Origin: Glutamicibacter sp. PS
Lineage (GTDB): Bacteria; Actinomycetota; Actinomycetes; Actinomycetales; Micrococcaceae
Length of the DNA stretch: 64,000 bases
Reading direction: 5' to 3'
Assembly: GCA_031317595.1 (NCBI GenBank)
Contig: JANCMB010000001.1
Span: 2,855,610-2,919,609 of the forward strand
The notes under the pieces are model-generated. The model ran no database searches. It had not been told where the DNA came from and was given only the letters and a program-made list of their open reading frames with translations. The position numbers were made by a program, and so were the translations under genes. This document shows positions 8,746 to 16,776 of the stretch, in pieces. The first letter of the stretch is position 1, and each line of letters begins with the position of its first letter.

Positions 8746-9599
8746 GTTGGGCTTCCCTTCGGGCGATATTCCTAGACCAATGGAACCGGAAGATCATCGA
8801 CGAATGTGAGCCCGATCGCGCCAGATGTCCGGAATATCGGATTTCCCAAGCCGGCACCGACTTCCCACAGGCACGGAGCGCAACTCGAAGAACGCCGCAT
8901 GGCTCAAATAACGGCGTTCATGCGAGCGTCAGCGCGGATACGTTTCGTGAACGAGAATTGGGCGCCTATCAACACCGGCACAAGGCACCCCTTCCCGTCA
9001 TATGGGGAGGTGGCTATCTCGCCCACGGCCCCGACACCGTCGATGTTGAGGCTTCTGAAGACCACGTCTCTTGGCCCAGCGCGACATGACATACCGAACC
9101 TCGAAGAGCCAATAGGCGCGCCTAGGGGCGCATTGAACGAAAGAGCCATGGACCAATTGGCAACGTCCGTCCGGCGCGGCCCCAAGACCACAACGGATTA
9201 CTAAACAAATTTGCCAATTAGCCGCGGGCCTTAGTTGGACGATGACGCGCACTAGATTTCCGAGGTGCATTGAATGCAGCTAGCAACCTCGGGGTTCAGT
9301 CAGGGAGGCTTTATCGCAGAAGATGATTCACGTTTACCGCAGTCAAGATACATATGAAAATTTCACACAAGCTGAACTCCAATTAGATCACCGTTCATTT
9401 TCAAAACCCGCGATCCCGTCGGGTCGTGGTCGCAGAAATATGTGAAACACCTTTTTAGTACATGCATCAATATAAAAGATTTATTTGAGAAGTTCTTCCC
9501 TTCGGGATATCGGAGCGGTTAGGCTCCATGTCGGCACACACCAAATCGATTGATCATCGACTTTTGTGCGCCCAAAATCATCCAGCAAGGAGAACATCT
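8746..9599. other. 854-bp gap between two divergent genes; no gene seen
   Basis: The left half is ordinary high-GC sequence without a credible frame. It has one hairpin, GAACGCCG (8890-8897) with CGGCGTTC (8912-8919). From about 9340 to 9490 the sequence becomes AT-rich (for example TATAAAAG near 9472) and probably holds the promoter of the second subtilase. A small inverted repeat, GGAGC/GCTCC, lies near 9512-9528. The size suggests a lost gene or a long control region. Confidence 0.45.
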
Positions 9600-11555
9600 A
9601 TGGTACGTTTTTCTACTCCTCTGAGGAGATCGTTGGCTGCTTCTGCAGCGGTCATGATCGGCTTGGCCGGCTTCGGCGCTGGCGCATTGCCAGCGTCCGC
9701 GCTTCCCGTGGCACCCTTGACAGAAAAGTCCACACCGGCGCCAAGTAGCGACGCCAAGGTCATGCTCGGCTCGGTGCAACCCGGAGAGTCATATGACCAA
9801 TTCATCGTCAGCTACAAGGCCTCGGCCAAGGAGACTGGCAAGTCGGGTCGCGCCAAGGCGTGGGGCAAGGCAGCCAAGGAAGCTGGGGTTTCCGTCAAGG
9901 AGTTGCGCGCGATGGCAACCGGCGGGTTTGTGGTCAAGGCCAGCAAGAACCTCAAAGGCGACGACGCCGAAGCGTTTATGGCTGAAATCGCCAAGTCAGG
10001 CCTCGTTGAGTCCGTCGAACCAGATGCCTTGATGAAGATTTCCATGACCCCGAATGACTCACGCTATGGCGAGCAATGGCATTACAGCGGAACCAACGGC
10101 ATGCGCTTGCCCTCAGCCTGGGACATCTCCACTGGCTCGGGTAGCGTTGTTGCCGTCTTGGACACCGGGATCACCTCGCATTCGGACTTGAATGCCAATG
10201 TCATCTCCGGATACGACTTCGTTTCTAATTCATCCTCGGCCCGTGATGGCAACGGCCGCGACGCAAACCCCCAAGATGAAGGTGACTGGTACGCGGCCGG
10301 CGAATGCGGCGACAACAGTTCAGGGAAGTCTTCCTGGCACGGCACCCACGTGGCTGGCACCGTCGCCGCGGTCACTGGTAATACCAAGGGCGTTGCCGGA
10401 GTTGCGCCGAATGCCAGGCTTCAACCGGTTCGCGTTCTTGCCAAGTGCGGAGGGACCCTGTCTGATATTGCAGATGCCATCGTCTGGGCCTCGGGTGGTT
10501 CTGTACCGGGCATCCCTGCCAACCAGACCCCAGCCGACGCCATTAATATGTCCCTCGGCGGCGGAGGCGCCTGCGGCGTCACCTATCAGGCAGCCATCGA
10601 TGCCGCCGTATCGCGTGGGACCTCTGTAGTTGTCGCGGCCGGCAACGAAAGCCAAGACGCCTCGAACTCGCGTCCGGCAAACTGCAACAATGTCATTACC
10701 GTGGCCGCCAGCAACCCCTCTGGCGCGCCATCCTACTACACGAACTACGGCTCGGCCGTTGACGTGACCGCGCCCGGTGGCGACACGCGCTACACCGGTC
10801 AGGGGGTGCTCTCCACCATCAACACTGGCAGCACCACCCCGTCGTCCGAGGGCTACGCCTTCTACCAAGGCACCTCGATGGCCACTCCGCACGTAGCCGG
10901 CATGGTGGCGTTGATGAAGTCGCAAAAATCTTCTCTGACGCCAGCGCAAGTTGAGACCGCTTTGAAGAACGGTACCCGCCCCATGCCCGGTGGTTGCAAC
11001 ATTGGTTGTGGTACCGGTCTGGTTGACGCGACAAAGATCATGTCTGCACTCTCAGGTTCCACCCCGGATCCGGAACCGACGCCAGACCCGGAGCCAAGCG
11101 GCAACCTAGTGAAGAATCCAGGGTTCGAGGACGGCTCAACGAACTGGAGCTCTAATCGCTCCGACACCTTCGAGAGTGGTTCAGCCGCCCGCTCCGGTAG
11201 CGGCTTTGCCGGGCTCAACGGTTGGGGTAGCTCAAACACCTATACGCTGGAGCAGCAGCTGAGCATTCCGTCCAATGCTTCCAGTGCACAGCTGGAGTTC
11301 TACCTGCGTGTGCTCACCAATGAATCCACGTCGTATACCGCCTACGACAAACTGTCCGCCCAGATTCTCGACGGATCCAAAACCTACAATGTGGGCACCT
11401 GGTCGAATTTGGATGCCAGCTCGTCGTACGAGAAAAAGAGCATCAGCCTTGATGATTTCCGTGGCAAGACCGTCACGCTGCGCTTCTACGGTGCAGAAGA
11501 CAGCTCACTGGCGACTGTATTCCGCATCGATGACGTATCGGTGACCGCCGGGTAG
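9600..11555 (+). CDS. Secreted subtilisin-like peptidase with C-terminal jelly-roll domain
   Basis: 651 residues from ATG 9600. AAGGAG (9587-9592) is well placed and a signal peptide begins there (MVRFSTPLRRSLAASAAVMI...). A propeptide of about 120 residues resembles inhibitor I9 (YDQFIVSYKASAKE... VESVEPDALM). The triad is intact: Asp188 (AVLDTGITSHSDL), His247 (SWHGTHVAGT) and Ser426 (GTSMATPHVAG). A linker (STPDPEPTPDPEPSG) leads to about 145 residues starting NLVKNPGFEDGSTNW, typical of beta-sandwich carbohydrate- or substrate-binding modules on secreted enzymes. An extracellular protease with substrate targeting is the likely role. It is a different subtype from the one at 3404. Single-gene unit ended by a strong terminator. 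Confidence 0.92.
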   Translation: MVRFSTPLRRSLAASAAVMIGLAGFGAGALPASALPVAPLTEKSTPAPSSDAKVMLGSVQPGESYDQFIVSYKASAKETGKSGRAKAWGKAAKEAGVSVKELRAMATGGFVVKASKNLKGDDAEAFMAEIAKSGLVESVEPDALMKISMTPNDSRYGEQWHYSGTNGMRLPSAWDISTGSGSVVAVLDTGITSHSDLNANVISGYDFVSNSSSARDGNGRDANPQDEGDWYAAGECGDNSSGKSSWHGTHVAGTVAAVTGNTKGVAGVAPNARLQPVRVLAKCGGTLSDIADAIVWASGGSVPGIPANQTPADAINMSLGGGGACGVTYQAAIDAAVSRGTSVVVAAGNESQDASNSRPANCNNVITVAASNPSGAPSYYTNYGSAVDVTAPGGDTRYTGQGVLSTINTGSTTPSSEGYAFYQGTSMATPHVAGMVALMKSQKSSLTPAQVETALKNGTRPMPGGCNIGCGTGLVDATKIMSALSGSTPDPEPTPDPEPSGNLVKNPGFEDGSTNWSSNRSDTFESGSAARSGSGFAGLNGWGSSNTYTLEQQLSIPSNASSAQLEFYLRVLTNESTSYTAYDKLSAQILDGSKTYNVGTWSNLDASSSYEKKSISLDDFRGKTVTLRFYGAEDSSLATVFRIDDVSVTAG

Positions 11556-11577
11556 TCCCGTATTTCATCGAACGCCA

Positions 11578-11620
11578 CCTAGGCAGAGGGAAAAGGCTTG
11601 CGTCTTGCCCTCTGCCTAGG
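11578..11620 (+). terminator. Strong rho-independent terminator after the second subtilase
   Basis: CCTAGGCAGAGGG (11578-11590) pairs perfectly with CCCTCTGCCTAGG (11608-11620), a 13-bp stem with a 17-nt loop, followed by TTTCTCC. It lies 23 nt after the stop. Confidence 0.8.
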
Positions 11621-11832
11621 TTTCTCCGTTCCACCCTCGAAATTTTCGACGTCAGGTTCACGCCAAGGCCCAGCGACCGTCTCTCCCCGGTCGCTGAAGA
11701 GGGTTGGCTTATGGAACGAGGCTCGGTCCCGGTGCGTTCCGACGAAGCTACCGACGTTCCAACTCTCGGCGTACCGTTGCTGGTTACCGACCGACGGGTG
11801 TGCAGCAAATTCGGTACCCGCGCGGAGGGAAG

Positions 11833-12906
11833 TTAGCCCACGGCGCCACTTGCATATTGCGTGCGTGGCCTGCGCTCAAACACGGCGGCCGCTGCGATTC
11901 CGAGAATCACGCCCAGCAGGTTACCGATGGCGCAGTCCCACATCACCTGGTCACCGAGCATCGGGTTAGCCAGCTGCAACATCAGAATGATTACTGGCGT
12001 AAAGAAGCTCAAGGCCAAGCCGTAATTGCGAACCATATAGGCCTCAGTCGGGAAAATCAGCGCGAGGATCACGAATCCCAACATCAGCTCGCTTGGCTGC
12101 AGGTAGTAGATTCCCAGAAGCACACCCATGCCGACCAGCGTTCCTGCGATCCGGTGCGCACCGCGCTTCAGCCGTCCCCGAGCACTGCCTGCGGCCAACG
12201 GCACTACCGCCCCGACCATGATCCACTGCAGATGCTCCACCTGCAGGGTGATGCCCACGGTCCCCGCCACAAGGACCACGGCCAGATACGTGCCTGCACG
12301 GCGCAGGACGTTAGGCCAAGGAAAGGCTATCGTTTCGACTCCGCGTTCTGTCGACGGTCCAAACTTGGCCGCCTGACCCAGCAAAATGCTGACTAACGCG
12401 GTAACCACGAACGTTGCCAACCCGTCTACGGCTGGATGTTCTCCGACCGGGAGTGTTCCCAAGGCACAAAAGGCGAAAAGCGGAAAGAAGGCGCCGCCGG
12501 GCTTGAGACCGTGTCGATCCGCGACCACCGAGCTGAAGGCAGCCCAGAGCATTCCTCCAGCCAAGAGAGACCACCCATGCAACCCAAAGGGTGCCAGCAT
12601 GATGCCGCAAATACCAGCGCAGAGCATCATGATGGCGCCATGCACCTGATTCTTGAAGCGCTGTAGCCGACGTGGGTCACGCCCATACATTCCGACAACC
12701 GAGCCGAAAACTGCATAAACAAGAAGATCTGTGCGGCCAACAACTAAAAGCGCCGCCCCTGGAACGGCCAGTCCGAGACCAACGCGCAGGGCAGGTCGGA
12801 TTTCCGGGATGTGGGCGATCAGAAACAATTGCCAGTTTGCCAAGGCCGCCAGCCTCGATCTGATCGACGAGCGTTCACGCGTAGTGCGCAACTGATCACC
12901 AGCCAT
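11833..12906 (-). CDS. FUSC-family (aromatic acid exporter-like) inner membrane protein
   Basis: 357 residues with several hydrophobic segments and the FUSC pattern: a first membrane half starting RPALRVGLGLAVPGAALLVV, a positively charged stretch (GRDPRRLQRFKNQVHG), then a second half (LQWIMVGAVVPLAAGSARGR, TLVGMGVLLGIYYLQPS). FUSC proteins such as AaeB and MdtO export aromatic acids or similar toxic compounds, usually with partners not seen here. The start codon ATG 12906 overlaps the TGA of a small upstream frame (TGATG), suggesting coupling. A LysR-type box lies upstream and the LysR gene at 13110 is the obvious regulator. Confidence 0.8.
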   Translation of the reverse strand: MAGDQLRTTRERSSIRSRLAALANWQLFLIAHIPEIRPALRVGLGLAVPGAALLVVGRTDLLVYAVFGSVVGMYGRDPRRLQRFKNQVHGAIMMLCAGICGIMLAPFGLHGWSLLAGGMLWAAFSSVVADRHGLKPGGAFFPLFAFCALGTLPVGEHPAVDGLATFVVTALVSILLGQAAKFGPSTERGVETIAFPWPNVLRRAGTYLAVVLVAGTVGITLQVEHLQWIMVGAVVPLAAGSARGRLKRGAHRIAGTLVGMGVLLGIYYLQPSELMLGFVILALIFPTEAYMVRNYGLALSFFTPVIILMLQLANPMLGDQVMWDCAIGNLLGVILGIAAAAVFERRPRTQYASGAVG

Positions 12907-12992
12907 CAGCGGACCACCCGAACCAACGAGGTGCCAAACCGCAAGCGCACACCCCGCAACATCACCCGTAGCACCGTGCTGCGTTCTTCCAC
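12906..12992 (-). CDS. Small upstream frame coupled to the FUSC gene (28 aa)
   Basis: GTG 12992 is preceded by GGGGGAGAAAAC, a strong ribosome site, and opens a 28-codon frame starting MEERSTVLRVMLRGVRLRFG. It ends in TGA overlapping the FUSC start (TGATG). The chain is arginine rich, like the cytoplasmic start of some FUSC proteins, so it may be a leader peptide, a real small protein, or the old N-terminus cut off by a stop. The FUSC gene itself has no good ribosome site, which supports translational coupling. Confidence 0.35.
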   Translation of the reverse strand: MEERSTVLRVMLRGVRLRFGTSLVRVVR

Positions 12993-13068
12993 GTTTTCTC
13001 CCCCGTAAGACTTGGCGCCGCTCATTCCTATGTGAATCCGGCCCTGCTACTAGGGTTGACGAGTCTGG

Positions 13069-13081
13069 TTGATTAGATCAA
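13069..13081. promoter_or_regulatory. LysR-type T-N11-A box upstream of the FUSC gene
   Basis: TTGATTAGATCAA has perfect 5-bp arms (TTGAT/ATCAA) and the T-N11-A form of LysR operators. It lies 77 bp before the small frame at 12992 and just past the LysR gene's 3' end, so it would control the FUSC unit. Confidence 0.45.
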
Positions 13082-13109
13082 ACAATTAGTACCGATGACT
13101 CAATAGAAG

Positions 13110-14027
13110 CTACTTATCATGCCTACTAGACGCTGGTTCAGTCGTCGGAAAGGTATCGAAAATGACTTTGGTTAACGCCTGCGACATGAGCGTTTGAGGG
13201 TTGCCGTCTTCCATGACAATAGAGATTTGCGACGTGACGACGGGGTCATCAAGTTTGGTGATCATGATTTCCGGCAATTGGCCCAAGGGCGGCAGCCACT
13301 GCTTCGGAACGATGCTCGCCCAATGCCCCGTAGCGACGTGCGCCAGCAAGGTCACAATCGAATCGCATTCAATGCGTGGCGAGACGCTCAGACCTTCTTG
13401 AGCCAGCCTCTGCTCAAGGACTTGACGACCGCGCAATGAAGAATCCAACAAGCACAGCGGCAGCTCCAACGCCTTCTGCCAGGTAGCGCCCCCCAGGCAA
13501 TCGAGCATGTCCACTGACGTAAGCAGGACATGCTCCTCCGAATACAACCGGTAGACCAGCAAACCCGCTAGGTCTTCTGGTTCAGCGTAGATCAGGCCAG
13601 CGTCCAGCTCGTAGTTCCGAATCCGCCGAAGAATATCCGCGGAGTGCAAACCCGCCTGCACGTTGACAGTGACATCTGGATGCGTGCGGGCAAACTTATC
13701 CGTCAGGATAGCGACGGTCGACGAGGCCGCCGGAACGGTACCCACTCGTAGCGTTCCCCTCAGACCCTCTTGGAGTACGGAGATCTCCTGTTTTAACGAC
13801 TCCTGATCCTTGAGCAGTTTCCGCGCCCACTTCAACACCGCCTCGCCTTCGACGGTGAATCCCTGAAATGCGTGCCCCCGACGGACCAAGGGGGTGCCGA
13901 GTTCCTTTTCCAGCTTGCGAATCCCTTCGGACAGTGCCGGTTGGGACACCGAGCATTCGTCGGCGGCGTGGGCGAAATGCCGTTCATTGGCCAACGCTAC
14001 GAGGTACTCCAGCTGTCTAAGCATCAT
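13110..14027 (-). CDS. LysR-family transcriptional regulator
   Basis: 305 residues. The N-terminal winged helix-turn-helix is canonical (LRQLEYLVALANERHFAHAA, then SVSQPALSEGIRKLEKELGT), followed by the two-lobed effector domain (GTLRVGTVPAASSTVAILTD). It is encoded upstream of, and on the same strand as, the FUSC exporter, with a T-N11-A box between them. This recalls LysR regulators that sense aromatic acids and induce FUSC efflux (AaeR with AaeAB), though there the genes are divergent. Two adjacent ATGs (14027, 14024) are possible starts. The effector is inferred only. Confidence 0.85.
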   Translation of the reverse strand: MMLRQLEYLVALANERHFAHAADECSVSQPALSEGIRKLEKELGTPLVRRGHAFQGFTVEGEAVLKWARKLLKDQESLKQEISVLQEGLRGTLRVGTVPAASSTVAILTDKFARTHPDVTVNVQAGLHSADILRRIRNYELDAGLIYAEPEDLAGLLVYRLYSEEHVLLTSVDMLDCLGGATWQKALELPLCLLDSSLRGRQVLEQRLAQEGLSVSPRIECDSIVTLLAHVATGHWASIVPKQWLPPLGQLPEIMITKLDDPVVTSQISIVMEDGNPQTLMSQALTKVIFDTFPTTEPASSRHDK

Positions 14028-14166
14028 GGGTCTATTGCATCATCCCCCGAAGCCGCAAGAGGCACACAAGGCCTACCTCGAGCCTCCGCGCCCAAACTCG
14101 AGTCGTCCACGCGGATGAGAGGCCACGTCATACCGGCTCAAGCTCGAACTTGCCTATCATTGGACA

Positions 14167-14718
14167 ATGCGCACCGGGTCCGAAACCACCTGCTTGATCG
14201 TTATCCGCGGAAACTCTGGCAGCGGCAAGAGTTCGCTCGCGGCAGCACTGCGCATAGCAAACGACCGGCCCACCGCGATCCTCGGTCAAGATGTGCTGCG
14301 CCGCCAGATCCTGCACGTAGCAGAACGCCAGGGCAACGCGGCGATCGGCTATCTAGATCTCTCGGCTCGCTACGCGTTGGACCTCGGGATGGACGTCGTC
14401 ATCGAGGGCATCCTCTACGCAGACATCTACGGGGACATGTTGGCGCAGCTGGCCGCGGATCATCGGGGCCCTAGCCTTTTCTACCGTTATGAGATGGGTT
14501 TCGAGGAAACGCTACGACGCCACAATACCAAGCTGTGCTCCCACGAGTTCGGCGAGCCCGAGATGCGCTCATGGTGGCGCGGACGCGACCCGCTGCCCCA
14601 TGTCGCCGAGACCGCTCTCGGTGAAGACGTGGAGCTCGGCGAAGCGGTGGCCCGCGTCCTCGCCGATACCAGAAGCCGCCCTACGCCCGAACTTCCGCAG
14701 GCACCACCGTCACACTAG
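14167..14718 (+). CDS. P-loop kinase of the AAA_33/zeta-like group
   Basis: 183 residues. Walker A is GNSGSGKS (15-22). GQDVLRRQIL resembles the LID/acceptor part of small-molecule kinases, and DVVIEGILYADIY resembles the Walker-B strand of zeta-toxin and chloramphenicol-kinase relatives. A cytosolic phosphotransferase is expected; the acceptor is unknown. No antitoxin gene is next to it, so a toxin role is not supported. TATCAT at 14155-14160 lies six bases before the ATG, so the mRNA may be leaderless. Followed at short distance by the SRPBCC gene on the same strand. Confidence 0.75.
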   Translation: MRTGSETTCLIVIRGNSGSGKSSLAAALRIANDRPTAILGQDVLRRQILHVAERQGNAAIGYLDLSARYALDLGMDVVIEGILYADIYGDMLAQLAADHRGPSLFYRYEMGFEETLRRHNTKLCSHEFGEPEMRSWWRGRDPLPHVAETALGEDVELGEAVARVLADTRSRPTPELPQAPPSH

Positions 14719-14773
14719 GCCATCTGTGCACAAGTCGGCCAACAAGATGGACCCCGCTGCTACGATGCCAAAC

Positions 14774-15202
14774 ATGGTGAAATTTCCGGTGATCACAGCG
14801 ACCTCTCTAGTAGCTCCCCAGCATTTTCATGCTCGGTGGTGTGACGTGGAAACCCACCCCGAGTGGGCGCCGGGCATGGAATACATTCGGCTCGAGGGAC
14901 CACTGCGGCCAGGGGTCCGCGGAGTAATGAAGACTCGCGGCGGCGATGAAACACCGATGATGGTCAGCGATATCGTCCCGGGACTCGCCTTCCAAGATAC
15001 GGTGTTCTTCGACGGTGGTTCGTTGACGGTCTGCCACGAGTCTCATGCGGAAGATGGGGGAAGTCGGCTCGAACTTCATGCCAGCATCGACGGACCAAAT
15101 TCCGAGAAGCTCGCTTCGGCTATGGCCGGGCTGGAAGATGTGCTTGCCTCAGATCTCGCCGGGCTCGTCGCACTAGTCGAACGCGAGCAGTCGGCCCACT
15201 AG
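14774..15202 (+). CDS. SRPBCC (START/polyketide-cyclase-like) domain protein
   Basis: 142 residues from ATG 14774 (in-frame ATGs at 14765 and 14747 add up to nine residues; none has a clear ribosome site). The pattern fits SRPBCC folds: an opening strand with VAPQHFHARWCDVETHPEWA, then a beta-rich centre and a long C-terminal helix (SEKLASAMAGLEDVLASDLA). These proteins bind hydrophobic ligands or act as cyclases. Function here is unknown. It probably shares a transcript with the kinase, 56 bp upstream. Confidence 0.7.
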   Translation: MVKFPVITATSLVAPQHFHARWCDVETHPEWAPGMEYIRLEGPLRPGVRGVMKTRGGDETPMMVSDIVPGLAFQDTVFFDGGSLTVCHESHAEDGGSRLELHASIDGPNSEKLASAMAGLEDVLASDLAGLVALVEREQSAH

Positions 15203-15271
15203 GCGCTGTCTTGGTGGAGACAAGCCCGCATACAGGGTTGCCCCTGCTCGGTGCTCCACGAGGCGCGATCC

Positions 15272-16312
15272 TTAGTAAAGCGTGCCCATTGCCTGGCGCA
15301 CCTCAGCTAGCGTCTGTTCGGCTTCGTCATTGGCACGTTGCGCCCCACGCCGAAGGATCTGCGACACCAACTCCGGTTGCGCAGCGAACTCTGCCCGCCG
15401 CGCGCGGTGTTCCCGTAGGAAATCGTTCACGGCATCCGTGACCAGCCGTTTGAGCGCGCCGCTTCCGGAAGCGCCCACCTCTTCGGCTATCTGCAATTCC
15501 TCGCGTCCCAGACAGAGTGCGGCGGTGCTCAGTAGAGCCGAAACACCCGGTCGTCGTTCCGGATCGAAGCTCACGTGCCGTTGAGAATCGGTGCGCACTG
15601 CTCGGATGAGGTCGGCCGTCTCATCGGCGCTCATCCCTAGAGCAATCGCGTTTCCGTAGCTCTTGGACATCTTGCGCCCATCGAGTCCGGGCACGTGTGG
15701 CGCGGCGGTCAGTAGCGCGTCCGGTTCCGGGAAGAGTGCACCGTAGCGGTCGTTAAACCTGCGGGCAATGGTACGGGTCATTTCAACGTGCGGGAGGTTG
15801 TCCTTACCCACGGGCACCACATTGGCCTTGCAGAAAAGAATGTCTGCGGCCTGGTGCACGGGATAGGTCAAGAGCAGTCCCGACATGGCTCGACCCGAAG
15901 ATTCGCGTTCGGCCTTCACGGTGGGATTGCGGTGTAGTTCGGCTTCTGAAATGAGTGAGAGGAAGGGAAGCATCAGTTGGTTCAGCGCTGGAACCGCTGA
16001 GTGCGTGAAGATTGTCGTTGTCTCCGGATCCAGACCCGCCGCCAAATAATCCAAGACCGCGCTGTGCACATTCCGGCGCACAGCGCCCATGGAATCTCGG
16101 TCGGTAATCACCTGGTAGTCGGCGAGGATGATGAAGGTTTCCACCCCCGCTTGTTGTAGCCGCAGGCGTTCGACGATGCTACCAAAGTAGTGGCCCAGAT
16201 GGAGGGCGCCGGTGGGGCGTTCGCCACTCAGCACCCGGTATTCCTGTGGCGCCTGAGTGATGTGACGAGACAGTTGGTCGGAACGTTCTTGAGCGGACAG
16301 GAAAGTTTGCAT
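15272..16312 (-). CDS. trpS: Tryptophan--tRNA ligase
   Basis: 346 residues from ATG 16312 (CGGAG five bases upstream); a longer start at 16339 would add nine residues. It charges tRNA-Trp with tryptophan. Class I motifs are intact: GALHLGHYFGS (HIGH-type, 35-45) and GRKMSKS (212-218). Length matches bacterial TrpRS. The gene stands behind a full Trp attenuator (leader peptide 16420-16455, terminator 16365-16399), so expression should rise when charged tRNA-Trp falls. Trp attenuation of trpS is known in some actinobacteria, where a regulated second TrpRS can exist. Whether this is the only trpS cannot be told from the window. Confidence 0.95.
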   Translation of the reverse strand: MQTFLSAQERSDQLSRHITQAPQEYRVLSGERPTGALHLGHYFGSIVERLRLQQAGVETFIILADYQVITDRDSMGAVRRNVHSAVLDYLAAGLDPETTTIFTHSAVPALNQLMLPFLSLISEAELHRNPTVKAERESSGRAMSGLLLTYPVHQAADILFCKANVVPVGKDNLPHVEMTRTIARRFNDRYGALFPEPDALLTAAPHVPGLDGRKMSKSYGNAIALGMSADETADLIRAVRTDSQRHVSFDPERRPGVSALLSTAALCLGREELQIAEEVGASGSGALKRLVTDAVNDFLREHRARRAEFAAQPELVSQILRRGAQRANDEAEQTLAEVRQAMGTLY

Positions 16313-16364
16313 GATTTCTCCGTGCGATAGGGCGCCCACGGGCCCGCACGGTCGTCATGCGACC

Positions 16365-16399
16365 ATAAAAAATCCACGAACCGGCGGGCAGCTCGTGGA
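16365..16399 (-). terminator. Attenuator terminator of trpS
   Basis: On the minus strand TCCACGA (16399-16393) pairs with TCGTGGA (16379-16373) and is followed directly by six T's (complement of 16372-16367). It lies about 50 nt before the trpS ATG, so it must be bypassed for trpS to be transcribed. Confidence 0.85.
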
Positions 16400-16412
16400 C
16401 ATGACTGAACCG

Positions 16413-16430
16413 GGCTGCGTTAGCGCAGCC
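16413..16430 (-). promoter_or_regulatory. Hairpin 1 of the Trp attenuator
   Basis: GGCTGCG and CGCAGCC pair around CTAA; the hairpin begins at the last Trp codon and spans the leader stop. Its 3' arm contains GCAGC, which can instead pair with GCTGC (complement of 16388-16392) inside the terminator hairpin. A ribosome stalled at the Trp codons would cover the 5' arm, favour this alternative pairing and allow read-through. Confidence 0.7.
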
Positions 16431-16455
16431 ACCACCAATTGAGGTTTAGGTTCAT
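16420..16455 (-). CDS. trpL: Trp leader peptide (MNLNLNWWWLR)
   Basis: An 11-residue frame, ATG 16455 to TAA 16420, has three consecutive Trp codons (16437-16429) near its end. Hairpin 1 and the terminator follow at the spacing expected for ribosome-mediated attenuation. Trp is the rarest residue, so a WWW run directly before a terminator and a Trp-tRNA ligase gene is very unlikely to be chance. The ATG overlaps the TGA of the small membrane-protein gene upstream (ATGA), which suggests that ribosomes reach it by coupling. Confidence 0.9.
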   Translation of the reverse strand: MNLNLNWWWLR

Positions 16456-16652
16456 GGTTCTACCTTATCGCGTGTTTCGCGTTGCAGGTCGCGTTCTATG
16501 GTCTCCTCGCGCCGCTCCGCCCGAGATGTGTAGGTGAGCACGCGATACAACACGACAACAAGGGCGATGACCGTCAGTGCGGGCAGCACGAAGATGAATA
16601 CAACTTCGTACGCATTAGGCGTCATGATATTCACCGGATCAACTCTTCTCAT
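16452..16652 (-). CDS. Small single-pass membrane protein
   Basis: 66 residues from ATG 16652 (a later ATG at 16625 gives 57). One hydrophobic helix (VVFIFVLPALTVIALVVVLY) is followed by a charged tail (SRAERREETIERDLQRETRD). I do not recognise the family. Its stop overlaps the start of the Trp leader peptide, so it is the first gene of the trpL-trpS transcript unless another promoter lies inside it. The layout raises the question whether it shares a role with TrpRS or only supplies the promoter. Confidence 0.6.
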   Translation of the reverse strand: MRRVDPVNIMTPNAYEVVFIFVLPALTVIALVVVLYRVLTYTSRAERREETIERDLQRETRDKVEP

Positions 16653-16738
16653 CGAATCTTCACGTAACGGTAGGCGGCTAACACCCGCATGTTGTGCTGG
16701 AATTTTCTCTATTAGGCTAACATTTTCGGGTCGGACGG

Positions 16739-16762
16739 GCCCTCCTCCTAAAGGAGGAGGGC
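16739..16762 (-). terminator. Hairpin between ddl and the small membrane-protein gene
   Basis: GCCCTCCTCCT (16739-16749) pairs with AGGAGGAGGGC (16752-16762) with almost no loop beyond TAAA, 15 nt after the ddl stop. It probably ends the vanY-alr-ddl transcript; no T-run is present. Confidence 0.5.
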
Positions 16763-16776
16763 GAAGCTTTCCTGCC

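Noticed and set aside
8904..9191. 95-codon minus-strand frame in the gap before the second subtilase
   Set aside because: No ribosome site or similarity seen, although the gap is large; a degraded gene cannot be excluded.
8752..9515. Two similar CTTCCCTTCGGG stretches at both ends of the 854-bp gap
   Set aside because: Short, partly a self-complementary CCCTTCGGG, and one overlaps a ribosome site; probably chance.
14167..14718. Zeta-toxin reading of the P-loop kinase
   Set aside because: No antitoxin partner and weak toxin motifs; kept as a general kinase.
16700..16720. TTAGGCTAAC resembling half of an iron-regulator (DtxR/IdeR) box
   Set aside because: Only one half matches and no iron gene is adjacent.
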